NCBI GenBank assembly: GCA_947471745.1
Contig: CANJKZ010000169.1
Coordinates: forward strand, 1,682,001-1,746,000
Direction: 5' to 3'
DNA: 64,000 bases
DNA from: Closterium sp. Naga37s-1
Lineage: Eukaryota > Streptophyta > Zygnematophyceae > Desmidiales > Closteriaceae
This document shows, piece by piece, positions 1-9,036 of this stretch. The notes beneath the pieces were generated by a model, which had not been told where the DNA came from, did not search any database, and saw nothing but the letters and a program-made list of their open reading frames with translations. The translations under genes and the position numbers were made by a program. How positions within the stretch are numbered: the first letter of the stretch is position 1; every line of letters starts with the position of its first letter.

Positions 1-1178
1 CCAGGTCCTTCAGCGCTTCGGCTTCACGTGGTCCTCGCCACAGCCCACTCCTCTGTCTACCGGCCACTTGCTCTCAGCTCCACCTTTGGACGAGTCCGTA
101 GAGCCGAGTGGTCCGTACCCAGAGCTTGTGGGTTGCCTCATGTACCTGATGAACTGCACACAACCTGAGCTCGCGTACCCTCTCAGCCTCCTGGCTCGCT
201 ACGTGGCACCCAGTAGACACCGAAAGGTGCACTTTGATGCTGCGAAGAGGGTACTACGTTACTTGTGCAGTACATCAGCATGGGGCTTGTGCTTGGAGGA
301 CGGGGTTCAGTAGTCCTCACAGGACACTCTGACGCTTCTTGGGCCGACGACCAGGCGACTCAGCGTTCGTCACAGGGTTACACCTTCAGTCGTTGCTCTG
401 GTTCTGTCTCGTGGAGGTCAACTCGTTCTTCTTCTGTGCTTGGTTCCAGCTGTGAGGCCGAGATCTACGCTGGGGCCATGGCTGCAGAGGAGCTACGCTG
501 GCTGACACCTGCTGACCGACTTGGGGGAGCGGCCTCGTTCTCCTCCAGTTCTGTACGTCGACAACACGGCAATGCTTGCCTTGTGTCGCGAGCAGAGACT
601 GGAGCACAGAACGAGGCACATTGCTCTTCGCTACTTCCTTGTGCGTGAGCTGCAGCAGCGTGGTCAGCTGCGCCTTGCTTACGTGGCCTCTCGGGCCAAC
701 ACTGCTGATGTGTTCACCAAGGCCCTTGGGTCTGGTGATCATCAGCGTTTCTGCACCGCTCTTGGGCTTGTGCCTACTCTGCCTCACCTGCTGGTTGCTT
801 GACTTGCTCTTGTTGTACACTGATATATATCTTTATACTTGCTTGTTTACTCTTGCTAGGTTGTGATTAGTGTACTGCCTTGCTATTATAACTCTGCATG
901 TGCACTGGACTTGTGGCCGCTTGCTTGTGCTCAGATTGTGTGGTGTCCTTGAGATCCACCCTGAGCTTTGCTTTGCTTTGTTCTCTTGCTTGACTGGTCT
1001 TGTGACCGTTCGTTGTGTTTGCTATCCCCCACTTTGCCTATGGGGGTGTGTCAAATTACATTTGTATGTGTAGGCTGTAGTGGGGTAGCCTCTACTGAGT
1101 ACAACACTTTATGTCAAACCTAGTACTTGTACTCATGCTTGCTTGATAGTCAATCATTCCTGCACAGTGATTCTGACA
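1..1178 (+). mobile_element. Cop-1: Ty1/copia 3' end (RT end, RNase H, LTR)
   Basis: The window opens inside a copia polyprotein. Readable parts are the end of reverse transcriptase (about 1-260, with the family motif GCLMYLM) and RNase H (about 300-800, including the SDASWADDQATQ active-site region and the SCEAEIYAGAMAAEE segment). A 3' untranslated block (about 800-1035), a polypurine tract TATGGGGGTG and an LTR (1049-1178) follow. The coding part is closest by eye to Cop-4 and Cop-8. It is broken, with about two interruptions in the part seen; the rest lies left of the window. The same LTR directly precedes Cop-2, so the two may share it. Confidence 0.85.
1049..1178 (+). repeat. LTR between Cop-1 and Cop-2 (130 bp)
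   Basis: Starts TGTCAAAT and ends TTCTGACA, directly after a polypurine tract. The middle keeps the family words GTAGGCTGTAGTGGGGTA and TAGTACTTGTA seen in the LTRs of Cop-13 and Cop-14. No primer-binding site follows, so it is most simply the 3' LTR of Cop-1, although Cop-2 leader-like DNA abuts it. Confidence 0.8.
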
Positions 1179-3493
1179 CGTTCCGTCTGCCCTGCGCGCT
1201 GCTGCCTCTGTGCGCGAGCTGCCCTACTGCGCACGCTGCTGCTGTCACGCGCTGCCGTTATTGCTGCTCGCTTGCTGCCAGCTTGCTGCCTCTGCTGCTC
1301 GCGCGCGTGGTGCTGCTGTTGCTGCTGCTGCTCGCGCGCGCTGCTACCGCCGCTACTGTCGCCGTTGCGCGAGCAGCTGCGCGCTGCTACCGCCCGCTGC
1401 CACACGCGCCCGGCCCTCTGCCGCTCACTGCCCGCCAGCTAGCCGCCCGCCAACCACTCGCTGCCCCGCGCCCGCTAGCCCGCCCGCTGCCGCCCGCGCT
1501 TGGCTCGCGAACTGCCTGCTGCCGCTCACTAGCCGCCCGCTGCCGCCCGCTAGCTGCCCGCTGCCCGCGCCCGCTATACGCCCGCTGCCCGCTGCTGGAA
1601 CGTTGCCGGCCCGTTGCCCGCCCGCTACTGCCAGCTAGCCGCCCGCTGCCAGCCTTCTGCCGCTCACTGCCGCCCGCTACCAAGCCGCGCCGCCCCGCCT
1701 ACCGCTGTGCTACGCCGCGCTGCCGCACTGCCTGCAGCCGAGCCGCCCTACTACCGTGCCGCCCACTACTACCATGTCACCTACTGTCGTGCCTAGAACT
1801 GCAGCTCGTGCCTAGAACTGCAGCTAGTCCCCAATGCCGCCGCCTCGTTCTTAGTGTTGCCGCCTGACCTAATTTCTGCCATGGCGATTACTATTGTGCT
1901 TGCATTTGGCTCAGAGGGGCGCTCTATCGAGTTCAAATCTTGGCTAGAGTACCTGCACCTGTACCTGCATAGTGTCACCAAGGACGACGTCTCGCTGTTT
2001 GAGCACACGTCGGGGTCCCTCAAGGCCGCCGGGACTCCAGTTGAGCCTGCCGCTACTGCTGCGGAGGATGTGCATAAGCTTTACCGGGTTGACCGCATTG
2101 CCAGCACGCAGTGGATGGCGCGCGACACCACCGCCAAACTAGCAATCCGCGCTTACCTCTAGCCCGACCAGCGGGCCCACTTTCGCCAGGTGACGTCGGC
2201 CCAGGCTTTCTGAGACGCTGTGGTTAAGCGCTACTCCTCCCCCTCTTCTGCTACCCTAGGCCGTCTTGTGATGCCGTTTCTCTTCCCTGAGCTGTCTGAC
2301 TTCACCACTGTAGCTGGCCTCATGACCCATCTCCGCTCTCTTGACTCTCGCTACTGTGCCGCCCTCAAGCCAGAGTTTCTGGCTGAGAACCAGCCCCCCA
2401 TGTACCTCACTCTGTACTTCCTCGCGACTCGCCTCCCTGACACCCTTCGTGCCGTTTGAGACCAATTCCTCTCCCTAGACCCCGCTAGTCTCGACCTTGC
2501 CTCGTTTGAGAAGCGTCTCCTCGATGCCGAGACCAGTGCCCGCGCTGTCGCTGCCTCCCGTGGCTCCCCGAGCACCTCCTTCTTTGAGGGGTGCACTCCC
2601 TCCCGTCTCGCGTCCTCTGTTGCCTCTGCTGCTGCTGTTGACTTCCTCGGTGCTGAGGAGGTCGGCGCTGCGTCCGCTCCTAGCTGGATGCGTAGCAGCA
2701 CAGGTGGGCGTAAGAACGGTGGGGGTGGTGGGGGGCAGGGGTGGTGGGGGTAGCGGGGGTGGCGAGGGTGGCGGAGGGGGTGGGAGTGGTGGTCGTGGTG
2801 GAGCTGGCGCGGGTGGTGGCACAGGTGCGGCGATCCAGGGACCTGTGTCTGGTAGAGCAGCCAGTGGAGGTGGCGGTTCTGGGGGTGGACTGCAGCAACA
2901 GCAGCTGCTACGTCAGCAGGAGACTCCCCTCACCGCAGCAGCTTCGTGAGTGGGTTGCTTAGTGGGGCTCCACCTGCGGTGGTGGTCCTGCTACTGGTCC
3001 TTGCCCGTACGTGCGTCGCACTGGCCGTCAGACCGGCGTCGCCGGTGGCAAGATGGGGCACGGCGAGGCTCGCTGTTTCTGCCACCTCGAGTACGCCTTC
3101 CGCGGCGAGTTCGGCGAGCAGGCCAAGGTCCCTGACTGATTAGGATTGCTCAAGAGGGGTGTTAGTATCTTTTCTCTTGATTGGAACAAGATTTCTGTAG
3201 GCATGTATGCCATGTATGCTGCTGGTGCTAGTGCTGAGGGTGACTATTATTCCAGTGTGCCTAGGTCAGTTTGTGTAGAGGCTGCGAGTGTAGGTGCTTG
3301 TGAGACTTCTATCACAGGTGCAGTTCTTCTGGAGGCGTCGCTCTCGTTCACGCTGGACTCCGGCGCGACTCGGTGCTTCTTCCGCGACTTCACCACCGTC
3401 ACACCACTCCCGGCACCTGTCCCTGTCACTCTGGCCGACCCCACCTCTGGTCCAGTCATTGCACGCACCTCCACCGTTCTCCTGTGTCCGGCA
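1179..3493 (+). mobile_element. Cop-2: Ty1/copia gag-protease fragment
   Basis: A GC-rich, Ala/Arg/Pro-coding leader (1179-1860) is followed by a gag region beginning MAITIVLAFGSEG at 1881. This parallels the gag starts of Cop-4 (MATPSVLAFDAEG) and Cop-14 (MATPTVLAFDAVG), and the SLFEHTSGS segment is shared with Cop-14. A Gly-rich stretch (about 2700-2900), a zinc-knuckle-like region (about 2985-3090) and an aspartic protease motif LDSGATRCFFRD (about 3352-3390) follow. The fragment stops where the Cop-3 5' LTR begins. Integrase, RT and RNase H are absent. It is broken, with roughly four or more interruptions, and looks older than Cop-4. Confidence 0.8.
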
Positions 3494-3643
3494 TGTCAAA
3501 CTATACCTGTTATAGTTTGTAGTTTAGTCTAGGTGTTACAGTGAGTCATGTAGTAGAGGGTACAACCCCATTTAGGGTTTGCTATATGTTTCCTTGTACT
3601 GCTTTGTGCTAGTTCATTCATCCTTCCGGTTCTCTCTTTGACA
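3494..3643 (+). repeat. Cop-3 5' LTR (150 bp)
   Basis: Begins TGTCAAA and ends TTTGACA, a 7-bp terminal inverted repeat, followed at once by TGGTATATCTC, a weak match to an initiator-Met primer site. It contains the family words GAGGGTACAACCCC and TTAGGGTTTGCTAT. Confidence 0.85.
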
Positions 3644-4461
3644 TGGTATATCTCTTAGTTCGTTCCCATGGGCCCACCTCCGCACGCCCCGTTCGTTGTT
3701 CTCTCTTTTTAGGCTTCCGTCCGATCGTCGCTCGATAGCTGCCCGTATTGCGCTCGCCGCCCGTTGGCTCGCTCGTTTTAGGGTTTCACTCGTTAGCCGC
3801 CTGGTAGCCGCCCGTTAGTCGCCCGTCCGCCGTCCGTTCGCCACTCGTTTCTCTGCCCGTTGCCCGTAGCGCCCTCGGCAGGTCCCGTCACCCCATGGTC
3901 CTTCGTTCGTCTCGTAGCGCGTCCCCCCCACGAGCCTTAGTTCGTCCCCTAGCGCGGCACCCGCGGGCCCTTCGTCCGTCCCGTAGTGCAGCCCCCCCCC
4001 GCGGGCCTTTGTTCGTCCCCCTCTCCCCCCCCGCAACAATAGCTCCTGCCCGCCCCCGCGCACGCAGCTGCGCGCACGCAATCACGCGCACACAGGTTGT
4101 GCACGCAGCCGCGCGCGTGCAGCCACGCGCGCAAGCACACGCAGCCGCGTCCACGCGACCGCACGCGCAAAGCCGCACGCACACTGTCGCACGCGCCCCT
4201 TTCCTAGGCTGCTCGCGTCCCTTCCATTGGTCGACCGCGCCCTACATTATTTATTGGAAACAATTATTATTAAAAAAAAAGAAAAAGAAAAAGAAAAGAG
4301 CCACCACCAACCACTGCTATGAAGCGCCAGCATGCGCCAGCACCCGCGCTTAGCGCATCAACAACAGCTTAGGCCACCTTCAGTCGCGCCAGCACCATCT
4401 TTGGCCGTCCTACCACTCGTACTGCCGCCTCGACTGGCCCCTACCCCTGTACTAGCGTGCC
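3644..4461 (+). other. Cop-3 primer site and non-coding leader
   Basis: TGGTATATCTCT at 3644-3655 occupies the primer-site position. The rest is a GC-rich leader with CGCACGC-type repeats, an A-rich patch near 4270-4300 and no frame resembling gag. It ends at ATG 4462. Confidence 0.65.
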
Positions 4462-4680
4462 ATGTCGATGTGGCGACAGCGGCAGCAGCAACAGTGGCCG
4501 CAGCAGCAGCAGTGGCCGCAGCAGCAGCAGTGGCCGCAGCAGCAGTGGCCGCAGCAGCAGCAGTGGCAGCAACACCAGTGGCCGCGGCAGCAGTGGCCGC
4601 GGCAGCAGCAGTGGCCACCGCAGCAGCAGCAGCAGTTGCGGGTTCAGCAGCAACGCCAGCGGCAGCCTCCACCGCGGGGC
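4462..4680 (+). repeat. CAG-rich minisatellite coding a Gln/Trp-rich N-terminus
   Basis: Units built on CAGCAGCAGTGGCCG run from about 4480 to 4630 in the frame opened by ATG 4462. They encode runs such as WPQQQQWPQQQQ. Cop-12 has QQWGPP repeats at the equivalent place and Cop-17 a shorter RQWGPAG. This may be a lineage-specific Gag replacement or simply slippage of a CAG tract; the function is unknown. Confidence 0.7.
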
Positions 4681-5410
4681 CCTGTCGGACCCGGCCAGTA
4701 CGCACACGTGGGAGCTGCAGCTGTTGTTGAGACTTGTGTTTCAAGTCTTGGTGCTTGTGTAGTTTCTAGCCTAGGTACCTCTGAGGGTCCTTCTGTGGGG
4801 GTTGCAGCTGCCACTAGCCTAGCCCCAGCCGTTGTCGCTGGCACGGGTTCGACCTCAGCGACTGCGACTCTTTCGTTCACCCTCGACTCTGGGGCGTCCA
4901 GCTGCTTCTTCCGCGACTGCACCGACCTTACACCACTGCGCACTCCAGTCACTGTCGCCTTGGCTGACCTCGCAGTGGGACCTGGAGTAGCCCACTACAC
5001 CACCACTCTCCCGTGTCCGGCGGCCCTCTTTGGGGTCCTTACAGGTTACTACACCCACTCGTTCTCCAGGAACTTGGTGGGTATCAGTCACCTCCACGAC
5101 CTCGGAGTAGTCACCACTTTCCCTTTGGAAGAGCATGTTGCCTCCTGCACAGACGGTGCCACTGGGGCGCCACCGGCCACTTTTCACAGGGAGCCAGGCT
5201 CTGGTCTGTACTCGTTAACACTGGGTCCCACCACACTGGGTCAGGTCAGGTCAGGTCAGGTCAGGTAGCTGCTTTGTCGTGCGACTGTCGGTCACTGACC
5301 TGTCGGTCCTCCGGCACCACCGTCTAGGGCAGCCGTCCTTCCCGCGTCTTACTAGGATGGTACGCCACCGTGTGGTCTCAGGTCTCCCAGAGTCGCTCGC
5401 CCCGCATCCC

Positions 5411-5587
5411 TGTCAGAAGAGTAAGCAGAGTGAGGAGCCATAGCTAGGGTTTACCTAGCTAGGCAAGAGAGAAATGAGGAAAGGGAGGAGGTTCACTAGC
5501 AAGCAGGAGGATACATATAGGAAACCCTAAGGGGTCGTACTCACTACAGAGTACCCCACTGCAGGCTAGACAAACTACATTCTGACA
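5411..5587 (-). repeat. Min-1 3' LTR (177 bp)
   Basis: On the minus strand it starts TGTCAGAA and ends TTCTGACA, an 8-bp terminal inverted repeat. It contains an 8-bp perfect stem, TAGCTAGG/CCTAGCTA with a 5-nt loop, at 5441-5461. Confidence 0.92.
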
Positions 5588-6239
5588 CACCCCCATAGTC
5601 AAAGTGGGGTATAATCAGCAGAGCAAGCAGTGATAGAGCAGGTTCACAAGTGCAAGCAAAGCTAGAGGCATTCACAAAGGGCAAGTGATGAGGAGGAGGC
5701 GGGACTGTAAGAGGAGAGAAGATAGGAGGCGACGGCTGAAGCTGCAGACACACGGGCAACAGGAGCGGCTGGCACAGTGGCTACCGGGACAGCGCCCCGG
5801 ACTACTGGAGTAACTGGCTCGGCGGCTACGAGGAGCGGCAGGAGCAACGGACCCACGGGCGACAGGCGCAGCAGGCTCTCTGGGCTACCAGGACAGCGCC
5901 CCGGACTACAGGTGCTGCGGACGACAAGACGGCAGCCTCCGCTCAACCTCCCCCAACTGTCCCACCCCCCTTTCACACACCCCTTGCTGCACCCCTAGCT
6001 CCACTCCCACGTCACCCCCCTAGCACCACTCCTTCGGCTCCCATACACCCACCCCCCTCAGTGACAGCTGCAGCAGTGGGAGACGGAGGAGGAGGAGGAG
6101 CAGGGGACGGCGGACACACCGGGCACCCCCATAACCGCCACCCCCACACTCGCCACCCCCAAACCCTAAAACGGGTGGCACGGAGCAGGAGCGCGGGGGA
6201 CAGCGCGGGGGACGGCGCGCGGCCCCCAAGGCGCCACGA

Positions 6240-6560
6240 CGGGGCAGCGGGGGGCCGCGCGCGGCTCCCCAGGGCGCCGCGACGGGGCAGCAGGGGGTCG
6301 CGCGCGGCTCCCCAGGGCGGCGCGACGGGGCAGCGGGGGCCGCGCGCGGCTCCCCAGGGCGCCGTGACGGGATTGCGGGGGGCCGCGCGCGGCTCCCCAG
6401 CGCGCCACAACGGGGCAGCGGGGGACCGCGAGCGGCTCCCCAGGGCGACGGGGGGCCGCGCGTTGGTTTTCCGGGGCGACGCGACGGGCTCCAAGGGGGG
6501 CGACGCGACGGGGCGACGGGGGGCCGCGCGTTGGTTTTCCGGGGCGACGCGACGGGCTCC
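6240..6560 (-). repeat. 42-43 bp tandem repeat inside Min-1
   Basis: Units recur every 42-43 bp, marked by CGGCTCCCCAG on the plus strand at 6263, 6306, 6348 and 6391. The period is not a steady multiple of three and the array appears non-coding. A related 46-bp array occupies the same place in Min-2. Confidence 0.8.
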
Positions 6561-6780
6561 AGGGGGGGCGACGTGACCGTCGATGGGGGGGGGACGCGCG
6601 GGTCCCCGGGGTGACGCGCAAAGAATGAAGCCGCCACGCGCCTCGGGGCGCACGGCGGGCAGAAAACCGCCATGCGCCCCGAGCGCATGGCGGGAAGAAA
6701 AAAGTGACGCGCGCCACGGGGCGCGCGATAGACAGGAAAGCAGCGGAAGCAAGTGGGGCCCACAGGCCAAGAGCGTAACA

Positions 6781-6792
6781 GCTCTGATTCCA
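6781..6792 (-). other. Min-1 primer-binding site
   Basis: Minus-strand TGGAATCAGAGC touches the end of the 5' LTR and matches the initiator Met-tRNA site TGGTATCAGAGC at 11 of 12 bases. Confidence 0.8.
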
Positions 6793-6969
6793 TGTCAGAA
6801 GAGTAAGCAGAGTGAGGAGCCATAGCTAGGGTTTACCTAGCTAGGCAAGAGAGAAATGAGGAAAGGGAGGAGGTTCACTAGCAAGCAGGAGGATACATAT
6901 AGGAAACCCTAAGGGGTCGTACTCATTACAGAGTACCCCACTGCAGGCTAGACAAACTACATTCTGACA
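6793..6969 (-). repeat. Min-1 5' LTR (177 bp)
   Basis: Matches the LTR at 5411-5587 except at about one site. The stem-loop is repeated at 6823-6843. Confidence 0.92.
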
Positions 6970-7788
6970 ATCCCCGCTCGCGTGCGCCGCCGTGCACTCC
7001 TTGCGTCGAGGGTGGGCAGCGCGCCGCCCCTCACTCCTCCTCGTTTCCCCCCACCACGGCTCCCTTCCAGACCCTGCACTTCGACGTCTGGGGCCCCTCC
7101 CCGGTCCTTGGCCCATGTCAGGAGCGCTACTTCCTGATTGTGGTCGACGACTACTCCCGCTACACCACGGTTTTACCCTTGTGACGGAAGGCCGACGTGC
7201 CTACCGTCCTCAAGCCATGGATACTAGCGAGGGGTGGCGCCCAGGGCCTTTGTGGGCTCCGCCTGCACTCGGACCGTGGTGGTGAGTTTTCTTCCACTCG
7301 CCTGACGACGTTCTGTCAGGGTCAGGGGATCATCCAGTCTTACATGCTACCAGACTCGCCGCAGCAGACGGGGTAGTCGAGCGATGCATCGGCCTGGTCG
7401 TGGAGGATGCCCGGACCTCCATGTGCCATGCCGGTACCCCCCAGTTCCTGTGGCCTCAGGCAGTCTGCTACGCCGCGCACCAGCTGAACCTGTGGTCTAG
7501 TGACGCACGGCCACAGCTGACGCCAGTCTCCCTTTGGACAGGTTCTCTGGCTGTAGCAGCTGACTACCGCGTCTGGGGTTCACTGGCCAACGTTCACGCC
7601 CCTGGCACGAACAAGTTGTCTCCGCACACCCGTGCCTGCGTCTTTCTTGGCTTCCCACTCGACGCCTCCGGCTGGCAGTTCTACGACTCGGTTACTTACC
7701 AGTTCTTCGCTTCTCAGGACGTCACTTTCGATGAGTCGGTCAGTTACTAAAGGAGTCGCTCCCAATGAGCCAAGGACAAAGGGGAAAC

Positions 7789-7923
7789 TGTCAGAACATA
7801 TATATAGCTTATGCTGTTGTGTAGGCTATAGTGGGGTATCCCATAGGGGGTACAACCCAATTAGGGTTTCCCATATGTACTCACTTCATTCATAGTTCAT
7901 TCATCCTCGTTCTACTTTTCTCA
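7789..7923 (+). repeat. Cop-4 5' LTR (135 bp)
   Basis: Starts TGTCAGAACATATATATAG, with a TATA-like run near the start, and ends TTTTCTCA. It carries GTAGGCTATAGTGGGGTA and GGTACAACCCAATTAGGG, words shared by most copia LTRs here. Confidence 0.95.
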
Positions 7924-7936
7924 TGGTATCGAGCAG
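7924..7936 (+). other. Cop-4 primer-binding site (variant)
   Basis: TGGTATCGAGCAG touches the LTR. The first seven bases match the initiator-Met site TGGTATCAGAGC; the rest looks shifted. Confidence 0.7.
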
Positions 7937-8039
7937 GTTCCCTCGTGGGAACTGTTCCTAGGGCCCACCGTTTTTTTTTTTTCCTGCCCGGAGCGCACTC
8001 TGCCCCTACCCGAGTCGCGCTTCCCTCTCTCTTGGCCCC

Positions 8040-8545
8040 TAGTGGCCCCTTTAGCCGCCCGTCACGGCCCTTAGACGCCCGCGCGCCGCCCGTCCCGGCC
8101 CCTAGACGCCAGTGCGCCACCCGGCCCGGCCCCTAGACGCCAGCGCGCCGCCCGTCCCGGCCCCTAGACGCCCGCGCGCCGCCCGTCCCGGCCCCTAGAC
8201 GCCCGCGCGCCGCCCGTCCCGGCCCCTCGACGCCCGCGCGCCGCCCGTCCCGGCCCCTCGACGCCCGCGCGCCGCCCGTCCCGGCCCCTCGCCGCCCGTG
8301 AGCCGCCCGTCCCGGCCCCTAGACGCCCGCGCGCCGCCCGTCCCGGCCCCTAGACGCTCGCGCGCCGCCCGTCCCGGCCCCTCGACGCCCACGCGCCGCC
8401 CGTCCCGGCCCCTAGACGCCCGCGCGCCACCCGGACCGACCCCTAGACGCCCGCGCGCCGCCCGTCCCGGCCCCTCGACGCCCGCGCGCCGCCCGTCCCG
8501 GCCCCTCGACGCCCGCGCGCCGCCCGTCCCGGCCCCACGCCGCCC
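8040..8545 (+). repeat. 31-bp tandem repeat in the Cop-4 leader
   Basis: About 16 units marked by GGCCCCTAGACGCCC or GGCCCCTCGACGCCC recur every 31 bp (for example 8170, 8201, 8232). The period shifts reading frame at each unit, so the array is a non-coding leader. Confidence 0.9.
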
Positions 8546-8762
8546 TACCTGCGGCCTACTCGCCGCCCTACCTGCGGCTCGCCCGCCGCCCTAACTGCGG
8601 CCTGCCCGCCGCCCTACTTGCGGCCCTACCGCCGCCCTGCCTGCGGCCCGCCCGCCACCCTACCTGCGGCCAGCCCGCTGCCCTACCTACGGCCCGACCG
8701 CCGCCCTACCTGCGGCCCAACCGCCGCCCTACCTGCGGGAGCCGCCTAGCAGCAGAACCGCC

Positions 8763-8900
8763 GGGAGCCGAGCCGCCCTGCCGCCGAGCCGCCCGGGAGC
8801 CGAGCCGCCCTGCCGCCGAGCCGCCCGGGAGCCGAGCCGCCCTGCCGCCGAGCCGCCCGGGAGCCGAGCCGCCCTGCCGCCGAGCCGCCCGGGCGCCGAG
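8763..8900 (+). repeat. 32-bp tandem repeat in the Cop-4 leader
   Basis: About 4.5 units containing CCCGGGAGCCGAGCCGCCC recur every 32 bp (8766, 8798, 8830, 8862). Between this and the 31-bp array lies a third, looser repeat on CGCCCTACCTGCGGC (about 8540-8740). Confidence 0.85.
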
Positions 8901-9036
8901 CCGCACTGCCGCCGAGCCGCTGAGCAGCCGAGCCGCCCTACTGCCGGGCCGCCCGACCTGCCCTGTCCGGTGAGCACAGCCCCACTGGCACTGCGTGCCC
9001 TTCCCCTACTGCTTGCACTGCTCGTCTGTCGTCGTC

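Larger units (their letters stand above)
5411..6969 (-). mobile_element. Min-1: small non-autonomous LTR element
   Basis: Complete ends: two 177-bp LTRs (5411-5587 and 6793-6969) differing at about one site, and a 5-bp target duplication ATCCC (5406-5410 and 6970-6974). Reading the minus strand, TGGAATCAGAGC touches the 5' LTR as primer site, and a purine tract precedes the 3' LTR. The 1.2-kb interior is GC-rich, with about seven 42-43 bp units (about 6240-6560), and shows no gag, protease, integrase, RT or RNase H. Interior and layout match Min-2. It is structurally whole as a small element, recent by its LTRs, and would depend on enzymes from relatives. It interrupts Cop-3. Confidence 0.9.
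3494..7765 (+). mobile_element. Cop-3: Ty1/copia with pol but no recognisable capsid region, split by Min-1
   Basis: Parts in order: 5' LTR (3494-3643), primer-binding site (3644), long GC-rich leader, a short Gln/Trp-rich N-terminus starting at ATG 4462, protease (LDSGASSCFFRDC, about 4880-4920), then integrase. The middle is interrupted by Min-1 (5411-6969). Integrase resumes with CTPCVEG, DVWGP and HSDRGGEF signatures (about 6990-7290) and the integrase C-terminal region runs to about 7760. RT, RNase H and the 3' LTR are missing. No gag capsid region like that of Cop-4 is visible between leader and protease; Cop-17 has the same organisation. It is broken, with about four interruptions besides Min-1. 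Its 5' LTR sits inside the Cop-2 protease region. Confidence 0.85.

Noticed and set aside
1127-1867. 246-codon Arg/Pro/Leu-rich frame before Cop-2 gag
   Set aside because: Begins inside the LTR and spans the low-complexity leader; several overlapping frames are equally open.
6012-6823. Overlapping minus-strand frames of 250-267 codons inside Min-1
   Set aside because: They run through the 42-43 bp repeat, whose period changes frame, and give only Arg/Pro/Ala-rich products in several frames at once.
8040-8545. Possible CRISPR array (regular 31-bp units)
   Set aside because: Units are head-to-tail without unique spacers and lie in the leader of a eukaryotic retrotransposon.
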